This document shows positions 28,381 to 31,300 of a stretch of 64,000 nt of DNA, in pieces. Positions within the stretch are counted from its first letter, which is position 1. Every line of letters starts with the position of its first letter. The position numbers and the translations under genes were made by a program. Location: positions 2,790,001 to 2,854,000 of the forward strand of contig JALJCQ010000013.1 in assembly GCA_023091665.1 (NCBI GenBank). Direction: 5' to 3'. Under the pieces are notes generated by a model. The model was not told the origin of the DNA, made no database searches, and worked only from the letters and a program-made list of their open reading frames with translations. Source of the DNA: Pythium myriotylum. Lineage: Eukaryota; Oomycota; Peronosporomycetes; Pythiales; Pythiaceae.

Positions 28381-31300
28381 GGTTCTATTATTCTATCGGT
28401 TGGCTTGGGTGATACTGGAACGGGCGGTAGTATCAAGTTAAATGCTGGCGGCAGCAGTCAAACCGGTGGTAGTATCGAACTGACCAGTGGTACGTCGACG
28501 GCAGCATCGAGCGGAGCGGTAGTTGTGCAGTCCGCAGCTGTTGGTGGCACCAGTGCTGTGTCGGGAAAGCTGTCATTGGTGACAGGAGCATCAACGGCCG
28601 GTACGTCTGGCTCGATTTCCGTGCAGTCTGGAGCATCAAGCGGCGGCGCAGGTGGTAGTGTTACTGTCTCGGTTGGAGATGGCAGCACAACTGGAGGTCC
28701 AGTTTCTGTGAGTGGTGGGAAGGGTCTGAGTGGAAACGGTGGTAGTGCGTCATTGACCGGTGGCGCAGGTAGCGTTGCTGGTGGGGCTGCCTGGTTGACA
28801 AGTGGGGCGTCGACGGGGACAACATCTGGAGCAGTGAGTGGTGACGTCTCGGTGACAAGTGCGCTGTCACGTTCAAGCGGAGGCGCAGTGGTGGCTTCAG
28901 GTGATGCTTCGAGTGGCTCGAGTGGCACAGTCACGGTGCGGTCTGGTGCTTCAACCAGTGGTAGCGGTGGTTCTATTATTCTATCGGTTGGCTTGGGTGA
29001 TACTGGAACGGGCGGTAGTATCAAGTTAAATGCTGGCGGCAGCAGTCAAACCGGTGGTAGTATCGAACTGACCAGTGGTACGTCGACGGCAGCATCGAGC
29101 GGAGCGGTAGTTGTGCAGTCCGCAGCTGTTGGTGGCACCAGTGCTGTGTCGGGAAAGCTGTCATTGGTGACAGGAGCATCAACGGCCGGTACGTCTGGCT
29201 CGATTTCCGTGCAGTCTGGAGCATCAAGCGGCGGCGCAGGTGGTAGTGTTACTGTCTCGGTTGGAGATGGCAGCACAACTGGAGGTCCAGTTTCTGTGAG
29301 TGGTGGGAAGGGTCTGAGTGGAAACGGTGGTAGTGCGTCATTGACCGGTGGCGCAGGTAGCGTTGCTGGTGGGGCTGCCTGGTTGACAAGTGGGGCGTCG
29401 ACGGGGACAACATCTGGAGCAGTGAGTGGTGACGTCTCGGTGACAAGTGCGCTGTCACGTTCAAGCGGAGGCGCAGTGGTGGCTTCAGGTGATGCTTCGA
29501 GTGGCTCGAGTGGCACAGTCACGGTGCGGTCTGGTGCTTCAACCAGTGGTAGCGGTGGTTCTATTATTCTATCGGTTGGCTTGGGTGATACTGGTGCTGG
29601 AGGGAGCGTCACGATCACGTCTGGCGGGTCGACGGCAGCTATCGGCGGCAAGATCGATATCTTGTCTGTCGCTGGGCTTTCAAAAAGTTCTGGTGATGTT
29701 ACAATGCGTAGTGGTGCGACCACTGGCGGTGGTGTGAGTGGAAACGCAAACTTTGGCTCGGGAACGTCAAGCGCAGGAACTTCTGGCGCTGTGTCGCTGA
29801 TATCAGGAGCTTCCGTGGGTGGAGTCGGCGGCGACGTGACTGTCGGAGTGGGGTCGGGTAACACTGGCGTCGGTGGCCTTCTCTCTCTGTACGCAGGTAA
29901 TACGACTGCTGCAGCTACGGGTGGCTCCTTGTCCCTTTCAAGTGGAGCTGGTGGCACACAAGGCGGCACTTTGACGCTGAGCGCTGGATACGGAGGGACA
30001 GCCACAGGTGGTTCTATTTTGTTGAAGAGTGGCGCCAGCGGAGTATCGTCAACCGGCGATGTTACAATCGCCACTCCGGACATTGCCACTGGTGGAAGTG
30101 GCTCAACAGGGGCGATTAGTCTCACAACTGGGGTCTCAACGAATGGGCTCGGAGGTGCGATCACGTTGTCTGTGGGAGACGGTGCCAGCACGGCCGGCAG
30201 TGCTCTGACACTGAGAGCTGGCCTGACGACCTTCAGCACAGGCAAAGGTGGTCTGCTATCCCTTGCAGCGGGGCAAGGTGCAAGTGGTGGTAAAGTCTCG
30301 ATACTGGGGGGTGTAGGCACCGCGAGCACTGGTGCAGGTGGTGAAGTTGAGATAACAAGTGGAGCGAGTACAGTGGCTTCGAGCGGAACCATGGCAATCG
30401 CGTCAGGCAACGGCATGTCTAGCGGCACTTTGACCTTGCGCTCGGGCACGTCAACGAACGGTGCTACGGGCGGAGTAACGATTGAAAGTGGGGCTGCAAC
30501 GGGTGGAGCGAGCGGGAGCTTCTCAGCTGGCGCGGGGCTCTCAAGTTCGGCTGCTGGCGGCGAAACCAAGATCTATGGCGGACAAGGCGCCACGACGGGC
30601 GGAAAGCTCACCCTCTCCAGTGGAGCTGGTGGCTCCGGTGCTAGTGGCTCGATTGAGATTTCGACCGGTTTGAGTACCTCTGCGGCTAGCGGTGACATCA
30701 CGATCAAGACTGCGAATGCGACGTCAACGAGTAGCGGTGCAATCAGCATCATGTCTGGTACAGGAGGCGGAGCTGTCACTCTCAGCGTCGGTGACGCCAG
30801 TGTGAGCAATGGCGGCGGACTCGCCATGAGTGCCGGCAAGACAACCAAGGCAGACGGTGTAGGAGGGGGAGTCAGCATCACAGCGGGCGATGGCGGTTCG
30901 ACAGGAGGTGACGTGACCATCTCCTCCGGAGGCGGCACGACGTCTGGTGGGTCATTGACCTTGCGAATTGGAGTCGGTTCGACGGCGGGCAAACTGTTTG
31001 TCCAGACCAGCACGAGTACCAACCTGATGCAGCTGTCGAGCTCGCTCTTCGACGTGAGTAGCAGTGCCGTCGCGTTGCACGCGACAGCTTCAACGCTGGC
31101 ATTGTCGGCAGGGTCCTCTGTGACCATCTCGTCGGCAACCTCCACAACGCTCACGGGGGCTCCAGTGCATGTGGACTCGCACGACTTCCACGTTTCCCAG
31201 GATGGCTCAGTCGATGTTTTCTACGTCACCGCGAGCACGGGGCAAGTCACGATGACGGGTCCGGTGACCATGAGCGGGGCTCTGACGGCTTCCAGCACGG

